Shown: positions 9,279 to 17,194, counted from the stretch's first letter. The stretch is DNA of 64,000 bases from Vibrio furnissii CIP 102972 (GCF_000176175.1 NZ_ACZP01000014.1:1426001-1490000), one strand, 5' to 3'. The notes: generated by a model not told the origin, from the letters alone. Made by a program: numbers and translations.

Positions 9279-9294
9279 AGGAAAACGTTTGCGT
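9279..9294 (-). promoter_or_regulatory. PurR-type operator upstream of fhs
   Basis: On the minus strand the site reads ACGCAAACGTTTTCCT, which fits the PurR consensus ACGCAAACGTTTNCNT at every fixed position. It lies 31-46 bases before the fhs start, a repressor-compatible position. Confidence 0.75.
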
Positions 9295-9430
9295 CGCGAT
9301 AATAGCTTTAAATATGAGCTTGTAAAGGGGAATTATCGAGACGATTGTTTTGCAAGGCCGGAATTCTAAACCATTCCTGATGTTGATCAAACGTCTGCAA
9401 CGGAATTTGCTGGGGAAGGGTGTAAAGAAA

Positions 9431-9455
9431 ACAGGCGCTGAGCGTCAGCGCCTGC
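9431..9455 (-). terminator. Intrinsic terminator of elbB
   Basis: Near-perfect stem CAGGCGCTGA/TCAGCGCCTG followed on the minus strand by a short T run, just after the elbB stop. Confidence 0.8.
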
Positions 9456-9461
9456 GTGGGA

Positions 9462-10112
9462 TTAGGCAAGCTTGATTAACGCTGCGACAAGGCGATCAAT
9501 GCCCGCTGCGGCTTGAGAGATGTTTTCAGCCAGCATGTACGCGGGAGTGGACAGGACGTTGTGTTTTTGGTCGAACACAAAGTCGTCGACCGGGCAGGTG
9601 ACGTGTTCGCCGCCCATTTTACGGAACGCGCTGGCGGTGTCTGGATCGCTGCCGATGGTGCCTTCCACACCATGTTCGTAAATCATGGGAATGATGGTGG
9701 GCGCAATGCAAAGGTATGCCGCAGGTTTACCCGCTTGTGCAAAGGCACGACACGCGGCTGCAACATGAGTGTTGATGCTGCAATCGGCGCCTTTGACGGC
9801 AAAGTCAGTCAGGTTTTTCGCTGCGCCAAAACCGCCGGGTAATAGCAAAGCGTCGTAATCTTCGGCTTTAAGCTTCGCGACATCCTCAATTTTGCCACGT
9901 GCAATCCGAGCGGCTTCTACCAACACATTGCGTTTCTCATTCGTGGCTTCGCCGGTGAGGTGGTTGACCACGTGCATTTGATCAATGTTGGGCGCGAAAC
10001 AGTGCCAAGTGGCACCGTGTTTTTCAATCGCGTGGAGGGCAAGCACCGATTCATGAATTTCGGCGCCATCGAATACACCACATCCACTCAATATCACAGC
10101 TACTTTTTTCAT
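9462..10112 (-). CDS. elbB: Isoprenoid biosynthesis glyoxalase ElbB
   Basis: DJ-1/PfpI-superfamily protein of 216 residues. The E. coli orthologue is a glyoxalase III-like enzyme linked genetically to isoprenoid synthesis. Visible features: N-terminal MKKVAVILSGCGVFDGAEIHE, the glycine turn LLPGGFGAAKNL (91-101), and the nucleophile elbow AYLCIAPTI with Cys135 as probable catalytic residue. It is expressed alone or behind a small upstream frame at 10132-10344. Its terminator lies directly downstream. The family call is firm; the in vivo substrate is not. Confidence 0.94.
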   Translation of the reverse strand: MKKVAVILSGCGVFDGAEIHESVLALHAIEKHGATWHCFAPNIDQMHVVNHLTGEATNEKRNVLVEAARIARGKIEDVAKLKAEDYDALLLPGGFGAAKNLTDFAVKGADCSINTHVAAACRAFAQAGKPAAYLCIAPTIIPMIYEHGVEGTIGSDPDTASAFRKMGGEHVTCPVDDFVFDQKHNVLSTPAYMLAENISQAAAGIDRLVAALIKLA

Positions 10113-10131
10113 CGGTCGGTTCCTTAATCGT

Positions 10132-10317
10132 CTAAACGGCGGCGTCTTTCTTGCGCTTTCGGCCTGATTCTGCAGGTGATGTTTGCCTATCTTCTAAGTC
10201 TAGTTGAGGTGATGATTCATGTTGTTGTTCGTCGTCGCGAATTTCATCATCCGTTTCGGGATAATGCTTCACCACGAAAGGCATCAACATGACTGAGGAA
10301 GGCAAGAAGTGTTTCAT
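10132..10317 (-). CDS. Small hypothetical protein upstream of elbB
   Basis: A 61-codon frame starting at the ATG ending at 10317 (the open frame reaches 10344). It ends 19 bases before elbB, so it could be co-transcribed. The product begins MKHFLPSSVMLMPFVVKHYP, then is highly charged (DDEIRDDEQQ, GRKRKKDAAV). No family is recognised. The ribosome site is weak. The acidic-then-basic composition could be chance; the position is the main argument for it being real. Confidence 0.35.
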   Translation of the reverse strand: MKHFLPSSVMLMPFVVKHYPETDDEIRDDEQQHESSPQLDLEDRQTSPAESGRKRKKDAAV

Positions 10318-10418
10318 CGATGACTCCGACGTTGGGGAAAACACCCGTTATAAGCCCAGCATGAGCCTCGGTCTTTGCGCTAAATCACTGTCCCTTCGTG
10401 TTTTCTGAGATTGACGGC

Positions 10419-11339
10419 TCAGAAGATGCCTTGATCCCAATACGGCTGATCGGTGCCCAGTTTTTCGCTAATGAACTCCATAAAAGCGCGCACTTTATGC
10501 GGCAGATGTTTGCGTTCGGGAAACACGGCGTAAATTGCGTGCTCGGGCAGCGGGTAATCGGTCATGATGGCGTGCAGCTTACCAGCGCGAATGTCTTTGC
10601 TCACCAAAAAAGTTGGCAGTTGGCCGATGCCCAATCCATCAAGCAGGGCGCGGCGAATCGCTTCGCTGTTGTTGATGCTGAGGTTCCCGGTTGGAATCAC
10701 TTTGAAATCCGACCCGTTTTGGGTGAAAGTCCATTCGCTGCCCCCTCGAAAGTAGGAGTACACCAAGCAGTTGTGTTGCAGTAAATCCGCAGGTTTCTGC
10801 GGTGCAGGGTGCCGGCTGAGATAATCAGGTGAGCAGCACAACACGCTGCGACAGCGTACTAATCGTTTGGCAACGAGATTAGAGACCGGCAAATGGCCGA
10901 TACGAATGGCGAGGTCAAAGCCGCCTTGCACTAAATCGACCATCTGATCTTCCAATTGCAGATCGATTTCGACTTTCGGATAGCGGGTGAGAAACTCGGC
11001 AATGAGGGTCGCGACATGCAACACGCCAAACGACATGGGCGCTGTGATCTTCAGTTTACCTTGGGGTTCACCTTGTAGTTCAGTGACCGCGTCACTGCCT
11101 TGCTGTGCAAAGCTCAGCGCTTGGGACACATGGTAATAATAGCGTTCGCCCGCTTCAGTGAGGCTCAGTTTACGCGTGGTGCGGTTGAGCAGGCGAATGC
11201 CCAACTCATCTTCAAGTTGCGTCACGCGTTTGCTCACGGCAGACTTGGTGATGCTGAGTTTCTCGGCGGCGCTGGAGAAACTGCCGCATTCTACGACGGC
11301 AACGAAAATCGGAATGGCGGCAAATGTGTTATCCATCAT
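10419..11339 (-). CDS. LysR-family transcriptional regulator
   Basis: A 306-residue LysR-type regulator. The N-terminal winged helix (residues 8-65) has FVAVVECGSFSSAAEKLSITKSAVSKRV and LGIRLLNRTTRKLSLTEAG. The effector domain (about 90-300) has GKLKITAPMSFG and GFDLAIRIGHL, typical of the CrgA/DmlR-like branch. The target is not evident: it is divergent from yjjG by about 95 bases, and that gap contains AT-rich TAACAAAAAG and TTAACATCTC segments that could hold its site. Effector unknown. Confidence 0.9.
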   Translation of the reverse strand: MMDNTFAAIPIFVAVVECGSFSSAAEKLSITKSAVSKRVTQLEDELGIRLLNRTTRKLSLTEAGERYYYHVSQALSFAQQGSDAVTELQGEPQGKLKITAPMSFGVLHVATLIAEFLTRYPKVEIDLQLEDQMVDLVQGGFDLAIRIGHLPVSNLVAKRLVRCRSVLCCSPDYLSRHPAPQKPADLLQHNCLVYSYFRGGSEWTFTQNGSDFKVIPTGNLSINNSEAIRRALLDGLGIGQLPTFLVSKDIRAGKLHAIMTDYPLPEHAIYAVFPERKHLPHKVRAFMEFISEKLGTDQPYWDQGIF

Positions 11340-11434
11340 TGTTGAGATATTCTTAACAAAAAGTTTCCATTCACAGAGATTAACATCTCACGGAAAACAA
11401 TCTAGACTGAACGCGACATTTTGAGGAAACCAAC

Positions 11435-12109
11435 ATGAAGTACGATTGGATCTTATTTGACGCTGACGAGACCCTGTTTCATTTCGATGCCTTTCAAGGG
11501 ATGCAGCTGATGTTCGCGCGCAAAGGCGTGGATTTTACTGAACAAGACTTTCACCACTACCAACAGGTCAACAAGCCGTTGTGGGTGGATTATCAAAACG
11601 GCACCATTACCGCGGCCGAGCTCAAGCACATTCGCTTTGAGTCTTGGGCACAAAAACTGGAAACGACCACCGCAGAACTCAACAGCGCGTTTTTGAGCGC
11701 AATGGCAGACATTTGTACCTTGTTGCCCGGCGCCAAAGAGCTGATGGAAGCCCTCAAAGGCAAAGCCAAATTGGGCATTATCACCAATGGATTTACGGAA
11801 TTGCAGGATGTGCGTTTGACCAAAACGGGCATGAAAGACTATTTCGACCACATTGTGATCTCGGAAGAAGTCGGCATTGCGAAACCGGACGCAGGGATTT
11901 TCGCTCATGCGATGACAGTGATGGGCAACCCGGAAAAAGCGCGCGTGCTGATGGTGGGGGATAACCCGCATTCAGACATTTTGGGTGGGCTGAATTTTGG
12001 GATTGAAACATGCTGGTTGAATGTACATCAGCAGCCAAAACCCGAAGGTATCGATGCACATTATGAAGTGCGTTCACTGCATGAATTGAAAGAGATTCTG
12101 ATTGCTTAA
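11435..12109 (+). CDS. yjjG: Pyrimidine 5'-nucleotidase YjjG (HAD family)
   Basis: Cytoplasmic HAD phosphatase of 224 residues. Orthologues dephosphorylate dUMP, dTMP and non-canonical pyrimidine nucleotides as house-cleaning. Motif I FDADETL places the nucleophile at Asp9 and the acid/base at Asp11. Motif II is GIITNGF, motif III Lys in GIAKPDAGIF, and motif IV VGDNPHSDILGG. Start ATG follows a GAGGAAACC segment. A hairpin without T tract lies between it and convergent rnk. Confidence 0.93.
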   Translation: MKYDWILFDADETLFHFDAFQGMQLMFARKGVDFTEQDFHHYQQVNKPLWVDYQNGTITAAELKHIRFESWAQKLETTTAELNSAFLSAMADICTLLPGAKELMEALKGKAKLGIITNGFTELQDVRLTKTGMKDYFDHIVISEEVGIAKPDAGIFAHAMTVMGNPEKARVLMVGDNPHSDILGGLNFGIETCWLNVHQQPKPEGIDAHYEVRSLHELKEILIA

Positions 12110-12118
12110 ATCGCTCCT

Positions 12119-12142
12119 GGTGCAAAGCGAACACTTTGCACC
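12119..12142. terminator. Hairpin between convergent yjjG and rnk
   Basis: Perfect 9-bp stem GGTGCAAAG/CTTTGCACC with a 6-base loop placed between the two stop codons. There is no T tract, so termination is inferred from position only. Confidence 0.45.
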
Positions 12143-12154
12143 GGATTCCCGCTG

Positions 12155-12562
12155 TTAACGGTTGAAATCGCCTTCACGTTCAGGCTGATACACCACTTCG
12201 ATAATCTCAATGGTCTTCTCAGCGCCGCCAGGCATTGGCCATGTTAATGTTTGACCGGCCGCTAACCCCAGCAATGCGCTGCCAACGGGGGCAAAAATCG
12301 AAATATCGTCACTATTTTTCACTTCGTGTGGGTAGACCAGATTCTTCTGAATGATCTCGTCTTTTCCGGTGAACTTAAAACGCACCGTTGAGTTCATGCT
12401 CACAACATTGTCTGGCATGTCCTGCGGTTCGTTGATGGTTGCTCGGTCGAGTTCATCTTCCAGCTTTTCCAATTCGGGTGACAGTTTGGGCATCTTCTCC
12501 AGCAGAGCGCTGATGCGGTCCATGTCCAGAGTTGAAACCACGATGGTATGGTGATTCGGCAT
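12155..12562 (-). CDS. rnk: Regulator of nucleoside diphosphate kinase Rnk
   Basis: A 135-residue GreA/GreB-superfamily protein that binds RNA polymerase; in E. coli and Pseudomonas it affects nucleoside diphosphate kinase levels and can compete with Gre factors. The N-terminal half is a short helical region (MDRISALLEKMPKLSPELEKL). The C-terminal FKBP-like domain has APVGSALLGLAAGQTLTWPMPGG. It lacks the long GreA coiled-coil with catalytic acidic tip. An unusual hairpin precedes its ribosome site (TTTTTGGAGAAA). Confidence 0.93.
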   Translation of the reverse strand: MPNHHTIVVSTLDMDRISALLEKMPKLSPELEKLEDELDRATINEPQDMPDNVVSMNSTVRFKFTGKDEIIQKNLVYPHEVKNSDDISIFAPVGSALLGLAAGQTLTWPMPGGAEKTIEIIEVVYQPEREGDFNR

Positions 12563-12584
12563 TTATTTTCTCCAAAAAGAAATA

Positions 12585-12606
12585 CCGCCCTGACAGGTCA
12601 GGGCGG
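12585..12606 (-). promoter_or_regulatory. Stem-loop in the rnk 5' leader
   Basis: A perfect 10-bp stem CCGCCCTGAC/GTCAGGGCGG with a 2-base loop, 22 bases upstream of the rnk ATG and next to its ribosome site. On the minus strand it is followed by TATTTCTTTTT, so it may be an attenuator or a terminator of an upstream transcript. Confidence 0.5.
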
Positions 12607-12946
12607 CATAAAACCAACAAGGGTTATCGAATTCATAAGGTGGTAGCTCAAACCTTAGTCTTTGTAATTTAAGAATTCAATCGATATGCACACAGTTTTT
12701 AAGTAATAAATTGTGTATGTTTGTAAATAGTGATGTTCTTTTATCCACCCCTTCAGCCCCCCAGCAGAGTGAAGAAAAAGATGATCCTTGGCTTGATCTT
12801 CGTTCTGAGTACTGACTACGCTTTACTTGAGGTCGTGTGAGCGCCCTCAGGAGCTTTGCATCAAACCAATGACTACTCAGCAAAGTGACGGCTAGGCGAA
12901 ATACGTGCTGCCCTAGTAGACAGGGCGGGATGGGTATGGGTTTAAC
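12607..12946. other. Intergenic region between rnk and the DUF1294 gene
   Basis: About 340 bases without a convincing gene. It contains a 32-codon plus-strand frame at 12717-12815 ending DDPWLDLRSEY that lacks a ribosome site, and a short GCCCT/AGGGC hairpin around 12910-12926. A minus-strand frame across 12677-12883 has no recognisable product. Promoters of both flanking genes should lie here. Confidence 0.5.
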
Positions 12947-13540
12947 ATGGCTATTTCAGGCAAAATTTCAGAATGGAATGACGCGAAAGGGTACGGCTTT
13001 ATCACGGTCGATAACTATCGCGGCAAAATCTTCTTTCACATTTCCGATGTGCAAGGTCATGGCCGACGGCCAAAAATCAACGAAGCGGTTCACTTCAAAT
13101 TGGCAAAAGAGTCCAACGGTTCTTTGCGTGCGATCGACATTGAACGGCCGATGGTTTACGGGTTATCCCTCGCTTTGTCAGTGTGGTTCATCACCGTCCT
13201 TTTTGCCAGTATTTATCTGGTGAACTACCCGCCAATCATTGTGCTGTTTTACATTCTGATCAGCGCCATCACCTATGTCGTGTATGCGTTTGATAAAAGC
13301 GCCATGCTCAACAATGAATGGCGCATTTCGGAATGGTTGTTGCACGCGTTGTCGTTACTGGGAGGCTGGCCGGGCGCGTTGATGGCACAGGCTTTTTTGC
13401 GTTTTAAAACGTTAGAACAGCCATTTCGAATGATTTTTTGGCTGACGGCACTGGCGAATTTTTCCGTGTTTTTGTACACCTTAACTGGGCACGGTGCTGC
13501 CACGCTCGCGCAGCTGATCGTGCGTTTGCAAGTGTTCTAA
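12947..13540 (+). CDS. Cold-shock-domain and DUF1294 membrane protein
   Basis: A 197-residue fusion. Residues 1-68 are a cold-shock nucleic-acid-binding domain (GKISEWNDAKGYGFITVD; KIFFHISDV, with RNP-like aromatic residues). The rest is DUF1294: four hydrophobic segments and the conserved YAFDKSAM, ISEWLLHALSLLGGWPGALMAQ. The combination suggests an inner-membrane protein with an RNA-binding cytoplasmic head; function is not known. The upstream ribosome site is poor (GGGTATGGG). It ends before a terminator shared with convergent phnX. Confidence 0.88.
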   Translation: MAISGKISEWNDAKGYGFITVDNYRGKIFFHISDVQGHGRRPKINEAVHFKLAKESNGSLRAIDIERPMVYGLSLALSVWFITVLFASIYLVNYPPIIVLFYILISAITYVVYAFDKSAMLNNEWRISEWLLHALSLLGGWPGALMAQAFLRFKTLEQPFRMIFWLTALANFSVFLYTLTGHGAATLAQLIVRLQVF

Positions 13541-13580
13541 GCATAAAGTCTGCGCTTCACATCAACGCGGTTATGGAAAC

Positions 13581-13607
13581 AAAAAACGGGCCAAGGCCCG
13601 TTTTTTT
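13581..13607. terminator. Bidirectional terminator between the DUF1294 gene and phnX
   Basis: Stem of ACGGGCC/GGCCCGT with A run before and T run after, loop of two bases. The phnX stop codon lies within its right T tract. Confidence 0.9.
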
Positions 13608-14418
13608 AGGGGCGTTCACCCGCGAGTAATCGGCGTTCGATATCCGCAACCACGGCCGGAAAATCGGCGATGGTGTCAATCAAGTAATGGGGATTGGCTT
13701 GTGAGAGTTTGTCGCGAGCGCGAACGCGGGCGGCGTTGAGTGTGGCTTCGTCGGCAGACAGATACGCTTGTTCGGTGAGTCCCGCTTCGTTGCCCGACAG
13801 CAGCAATCCGACCGTCCACATACCGGCGTTGTGGCCTTCATCAATGCCGGGCACCGCATCATCGACTTTGATGCAGGCGCGTACATCTGTCACGCCAAGT
13901 TCAATCACATTTTTGAGTGCCATGAACGGCGCCGGGCGACCCCCTTGCGGTAGATCATCGGTTGCGACCACATAATCTGGCTGATAACCGTACGCCTCTG
14001 CTGCTGGGATCAACACATCCATCACCTGACGCGGATAGCCGGAACAAGATCCGATTTTAATGCCGCGTTGCTTAAGCGCGTTCACCACTTCAATCGCGTG
14101 TGGAATCGGCGCGGCGTGATCCGCCACTTTGGCAATTTGCAGCGGCATAAACGCGGCGTAAATGGCATCGATGTCCGCGCTGTTCATGGCGCGGCACATT
14201 TGCTGCTCCCAGCGTTGCGCCACGTCGGGCAGTCGGCCAACGGCCTGAATGTGATCCCATTTGCCCAATCCCATGGGCACGCGGGCTTCATCGAGTGAAA
14301 TTTCAAAATCAAAACCTTGCTGAAAGGCTTCGACGAAAATCGTTGTCGGGGCGAAAGATCCGAAGTCGACAATGGTGCCAGCCCAGTCAAAAATAACGGC
14401 TTGAATCGGTGAGTGCAT
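13606..14418 (-). CDS. phnX: Phosphonoacetaldehyde hydrolase PhnX
   Basis: HAD-family phosphonatase that splits phosphonoacetaldehyde into acetaldehyde and phosphate. Residue Asp11 in VIFDWAGT is the nucleophile and Lys53 in MGLGKWDHI is the Schiff-base lysine that activates the aldehyde, both typical of PhnX. Length 270 fits. It is the last gene of the phnW-pbfA-phnX unit, separated from pbfA by a 16-bp tandem repeat array. It completes AEP degradation to a usable phosphorus source. Confidence 0.96.
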   Translation of the reverse strand: MHSPIQAVIFDWAGTIVDFGSFAPTTIFVEAFQQGFDFEISLDEARVPMGLGKWDHIQAVGRLPDVAQRWEQQMCRAMNSADIDAIYAAFMPLQIAKVADHAAPIPHAIEVVNALKQRGIKIGSCSGYPRQVMDVLIPAAEAYGYQPDYVVATDDLPQGGRPAPFMALKNVIELGVTDVRACIKVDDAVPGIDEGHNAGMWTVGLLLSGNEAGLTEQAYLSADEATLNAARVRARDKLSQANPHYLIDTIADFPAVVADIERRLLAGERP

Positions 14419-14432
14419 GATGGTTTCCTTAA

Positions 14433-14480
14433 ACGGTTTGCTTTATGAACGGTTTGCTTTATGAACGGTTTGCTTTACGA
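14433..14480. repeat. Three tandem 16-bp units between pbfA and phnX
   Basis: Unit ACGGTTTGCTTTATGA is repeated three times head to tail; the third copy differs by one base (T to C) and holds the pbfA stop codon. The array fills most of the 56-base spacer before the phnX start. Confidence 0.95.
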
Positions 14481-15860
14481 ATGCTTGATGGCGTAGCCAA
14501 ATGTGGCGCTGATTTCTTGGAGTGCGGATTCGAAGATCGCGAGTGCGTCATCAAGTTCGGCACGCTCGATGATTAGCGGAGGGCTGAGTTGAATCACATT
14601 CCCCTGCGACACCTTAAAGCTCAATCCGTGATTGAGGCAGTGATAGAGCACCGCTTCGGCTTCATCGTACGCACGCTGTTTGCTGGTTGGGTCTTGTACC
14701 AGCTCCACACCCCACAATAAGCCGATGCCGCGCACATCGCCGATCAACGCATAACGCTGCTTCATCGCGTGCAGGCGTTGGTGCAAATAGTGGCTGTCAC
14801 GTTGTACTTTGCTCAGTTGCTGTTCAATGACTTCGATGGTGGCGAGCGCAGCGGCGCAGCCCAGCGGGCTTTTTTCGTGTGTGTAGTGCCCCAGCGACAC
14901 CGCGGCGGCCGTGTTGTATTGATCTTTGGTGATCAGCGCCGCCATGGGCATGATGCCGCCGCCCAAACCTTTGCCAATGCACAGGATGTCCGGTTCGATA
15001 TCAAACGCCTGATGGGTGAACCAGTGGCCGCTGCGTCCCATGCCGTTGGGGATGTCGTCAATGATGAGCAACACGCCGTGTTTGTCGCAGATTTCACGTA
15101 CGCGTTTCCAGTACGCGCGGCTGGGCACTTGCACGTCGGTATTGCGCACCGCTTCAGCGATAAACGCGCCAACGCCGCCTTCTTTTTCTATTACATATTC
15201 CAAGTAATCGGCGTAGTGAACGTCGCTGCCGTCTTCGCGAGGGAAAGCGCCACGGTAGCTCACCGCTGGAGGAATGCGCTCGACGCCCGCCAGCAACGGC
15301 CCCATGTTGTGGCGAAAACAGGCTTCGCCGCCAACAGAAATGGCATCCAGTGACGCGCCGTGAAACGCATCCCACAACGACACAACTTTAAAGTTCTGTG
15401 TGACGTGGCGAGCGAGTTTCAGCGCCATGCCAATCACCGAGGTGCCACTAGGGGCAAACAGCACGCGATTGAGTTCACCGCCGCAAATCTCAGTCAGTTT
15501 TTCGGCGCATGCCACCGCAATCGGATTGGTAAATCGGCGCGGCGAGAACGCCAAGGTTTGCATTTGCTGAGTCACTTTTTCAACCACATGCGGGTGGCTA
15601 TATCCCAATTGATGCACGTTGTTGCCATGAAAATCGAGATAGCGTTTGCCAGCCAAGTCGTCTAGGTACACATCGCGCGCGGTACTCAGCGCGTTGAGGC
15701 ACGGCGTCGACATCGCCTGATGAAGAAACACATTCGCATCGCGCTCAAGCAGCGAGCGCGTGTCGGGGTGTTGCAGGTTGTGGCCCCATTGCTCGCGGGC
15801 GGGCGTGGTGTTGATGTCGCCCTCGCTACGCCAATGAGTTTCGGGCTTCGCGTGGCTCAT
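14475..15860 (-). CDS. pbfA: Class III aminotransferase-fold enzyme, probable (R)-1-hydroxy-2-aminoethylphosphonate ammonia-lyase PbfA
   Basis: A 461-residue PLP enzyme of the class III fold. Lys297 in CIGKGLGGG is the PLP lysine and Asp268 in LLIIDDIPNGMGRSG contacts the cofactor. In transaminases this last block normally reads DEVQ(S/T)G; here it is DDIPNG, so the conserved Gln is Pro271. Class III proteins between phnW and phnX in vibrios were shown to be PbfA, which eliminates ammonia from R-hydroxy-AEP to give phosphonoacetaldehyde. Its start overlaps the phnW stop by 4 bases. A second AEP transaminase is the alternative. Confidence 0.85.
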   Translation of the reverse strand: MSHAKPETHWRSEGDINTTPAREQWGHNLQHPDTRSLLERDANVFLHQAMSTPCLNALSTARDVYLDDLAGKRYLDFHGNNVHQLGYSHPHVVEKVTQQMQTLAFSPRRFTNPIAVACAEKLTEICGGELNRVLFAPSGTSVIGMALKLARHVTQNFKVVSLWDAFHGASLDAISVGGEACFRHNMGPLLAGVERIPPAVSYRGAFPREDGSDVHYADYLEYVIEKEGGVGAFIAEAVRNTDVQVPSRAYWKRVREICDKHGVLLIIDDIPNGMGRSGHWFTHQAFDIEPDILCIGKGLGGGIMPMAALITKDQYNTAAAVSLGHYTHEKSPLGCAAALATIEVIEQQLSKVQRDSHYLHQRLHAMKQRYALIGDVRGIGLLWGVELVQDPTSKQRAYDEAEAVLYHCLNHGLSFKVSQGNVIQLSPPLIIERAELDDALAIFESALQEISATFGYAIKHS

Positions 15861-16963
15861 GAGGCTACGTTCCAGTACATGGCGTTTTGCACGGCTTCAA
15901 TCAGGCGCTCAATGTCGTGCGGGTGAACATCCCCGATATTGCCGATGCGAAAACAATCGGCATGGCTCACTTTCCCAGGATAGATGACAAACCCTTGCGC
16001 TTTCAGGCGCTGATAGAATTCGGCGAATTGGTAGTCCGGATGCGTGGGGGAATAGAATGAGGTGATGATGGGCGAATGCAGCGATACATCGAGTAGGGGC
16101 GTAAAGCCAAGGGATTGCATGCCGCGCACCAGCGTGGTTTGGTTGGTTTGATAACGCTGATGACGCGCAGCGATGCCGCCTTCCTGTTCCAGTTCAAGCA
16201 GCGCCTGATAAAACGCACGCACGGTGTGAGTTGGCGATGTAAAGCGCCATTTGCCGTGGTTTTTCTCCATACACTGCCATTGGTCGTACAAATCGAGGCT
16301 CAGCGAACGGGCTTGGCCTTGGCATTGTTCCAGTTCGCTCTGCTTGGCAATCACAAATCCAAATCCCGGCACACCTTGAATGCATTTGTTGGCCGAACTG
16401 ATCATAAAGTCGATTCCAAGCTCGCCGATATCCATCGGAATGCCACCAAAGCTCGACATCGCATCCACAATCACGGTTTTGCCGTACCGTTTGGCCAGCG
16501 CGACGACCTCCGCGATGGGGTTCAACATGCCGGTGGTGGTTTCGCAATGCACGATGGCCACATGGGTAATGGTGGCATCTTGCTGAAGGCATGCTTCGAT
16601 GTGTTCAAGAGACGGTTGCGCAGTTTCACCGGGTGAGACGATGGCACAATCTATGTGCAGGTATGCTGCAATCTGCGCGATTCGAGCGCCATACGCACCA
16701 TTATCAACGACCAGCAACTTGCCGTGTTGGCCTAAGGTGCTGCCGATGGTGGCTTCGACCGACGCGGTGCCGCTGCCTTGCATCAACACCGAGGTGTATC
16801 CGCTGTGACGGGTCGCCAGCGCCACCAATTTTTGGCGAATCACTTCCACAATATCTTTGTTGTATTCGTCATCCCACGTACACCAGTCTTTTAACATGGC
16901 TTCGCGCACAGTTTCTGTGGTCGACAGGGGGCCAGGGGTGAGCAGCAAGTAGTCGTTTTTCAT
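15857..16963 (-). CDS. phnW: 2-aminoethylphosphonate-pyruvate transaminase PhnW
   Basis: PLP enzyme that moves the amino group of AEP to pyruvate, giving phosphonoacetaldehyde and alanine. The 368-residue product has LLLTPGPLSTTETVREAML and DWCTWDDEY at the N-terminus, QGSGTASVEA (62-71), and the PLP lysine Lys193 in SSANKCIQGVPGF. It is the first gene of the phnW-pbfA-phnX unit and is preceded 11-22 bases upstream by a PhnR-type operator. It is divergent from phnS. Confidence 0.97.
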   Translation of the reverse strand: MKNDYLLLTPGPLSTTETVREAMLKDWCTWDDEYNKDIVEVIRQKLVALATRHSGYTSVLMQGSGTASVEATIGSTLGQHGKLLVVDNGAYGARIAQIAAYLHIDCAIVSPGETAQPSLEHIEACLQQDATITHVAIVHCETTTGMLNPIAEVVALAKRYGKTVIVDAMSSFGGIPMDIGELGIDFMISSANKCIQGVPGFGFVIAKQSELEQCQGQARSLSLDLYDQWQCMEKNHGKWRFTSPTHTVRAFYQALLELEQEGGIAARHQRYQTNQTTLVRGMQSLGFTPLLDVSLHSPIITSFYSPTHPDYQFAEFYQRLKAQGFVIYPGKVSHADCFRIGNIGDVHPHDIERLIEAVQNAMYWNVAS

Positions 16964-16976
16964 GTGAACTCCATTT

Positions 16977-16988
16977 TGGACTATACCA
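16977..16988 (-). promoter_or_regulatory. Putative PhnR operator upstream of phnW
   Basis: TGGACTATACCA, matching the operator at phnT exactly and the TGG-N6-CCA shape of the site at phnS. Such TGGT/ACCA palindromes are typical of HutC-type GntR regulators, the class to which phnR belongs. It lies 14-25 bases before the phnW start. Confidence 0.7.
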
Positions 16989-17182
16989 ATAATTTAACGC
17001 TACTCTAGCAAGGAAAAATCGCTTCGGTAAAGGCAACCAACGCGGATTTCATAAAACTTTCACATCTTCCGTCGCGGCTATACGGATCGCCATGTCGCAA
17101 GTGTAAGTATGAAATGCTCACAAAAATGCCAAATGAACGTCATTGAATCGTCACATAACAGGATTAGCGTAGAAAATAAATC

Positions 17183-17194
17183 TGGTACATACCA
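17183..17194 (+). promoter_or_regulatory. Putative PhnR operator upstream of phnS
   Basis: TGGTACATACCA, followed by AATTA as at phnT. It lies 26-37 bases before the preferred phnS start and overlaps the spurious upstream extension of that frame. Confidence 0.7.

Noticed and set aside
12677..12883. A 68-codon minus-strand frame between rnk and the DUF1294 gene
   Set aside because: It lacks a ribosome site and a recognisable family, and lies opposite another weak frame.
12885..13223. A 112-codon plus-strand frame overlapping the start of the DUF1294 gene
   Set aside because: It is an out-of-frame shadow; the CSD-DUF1294 frame has clear domain matches.
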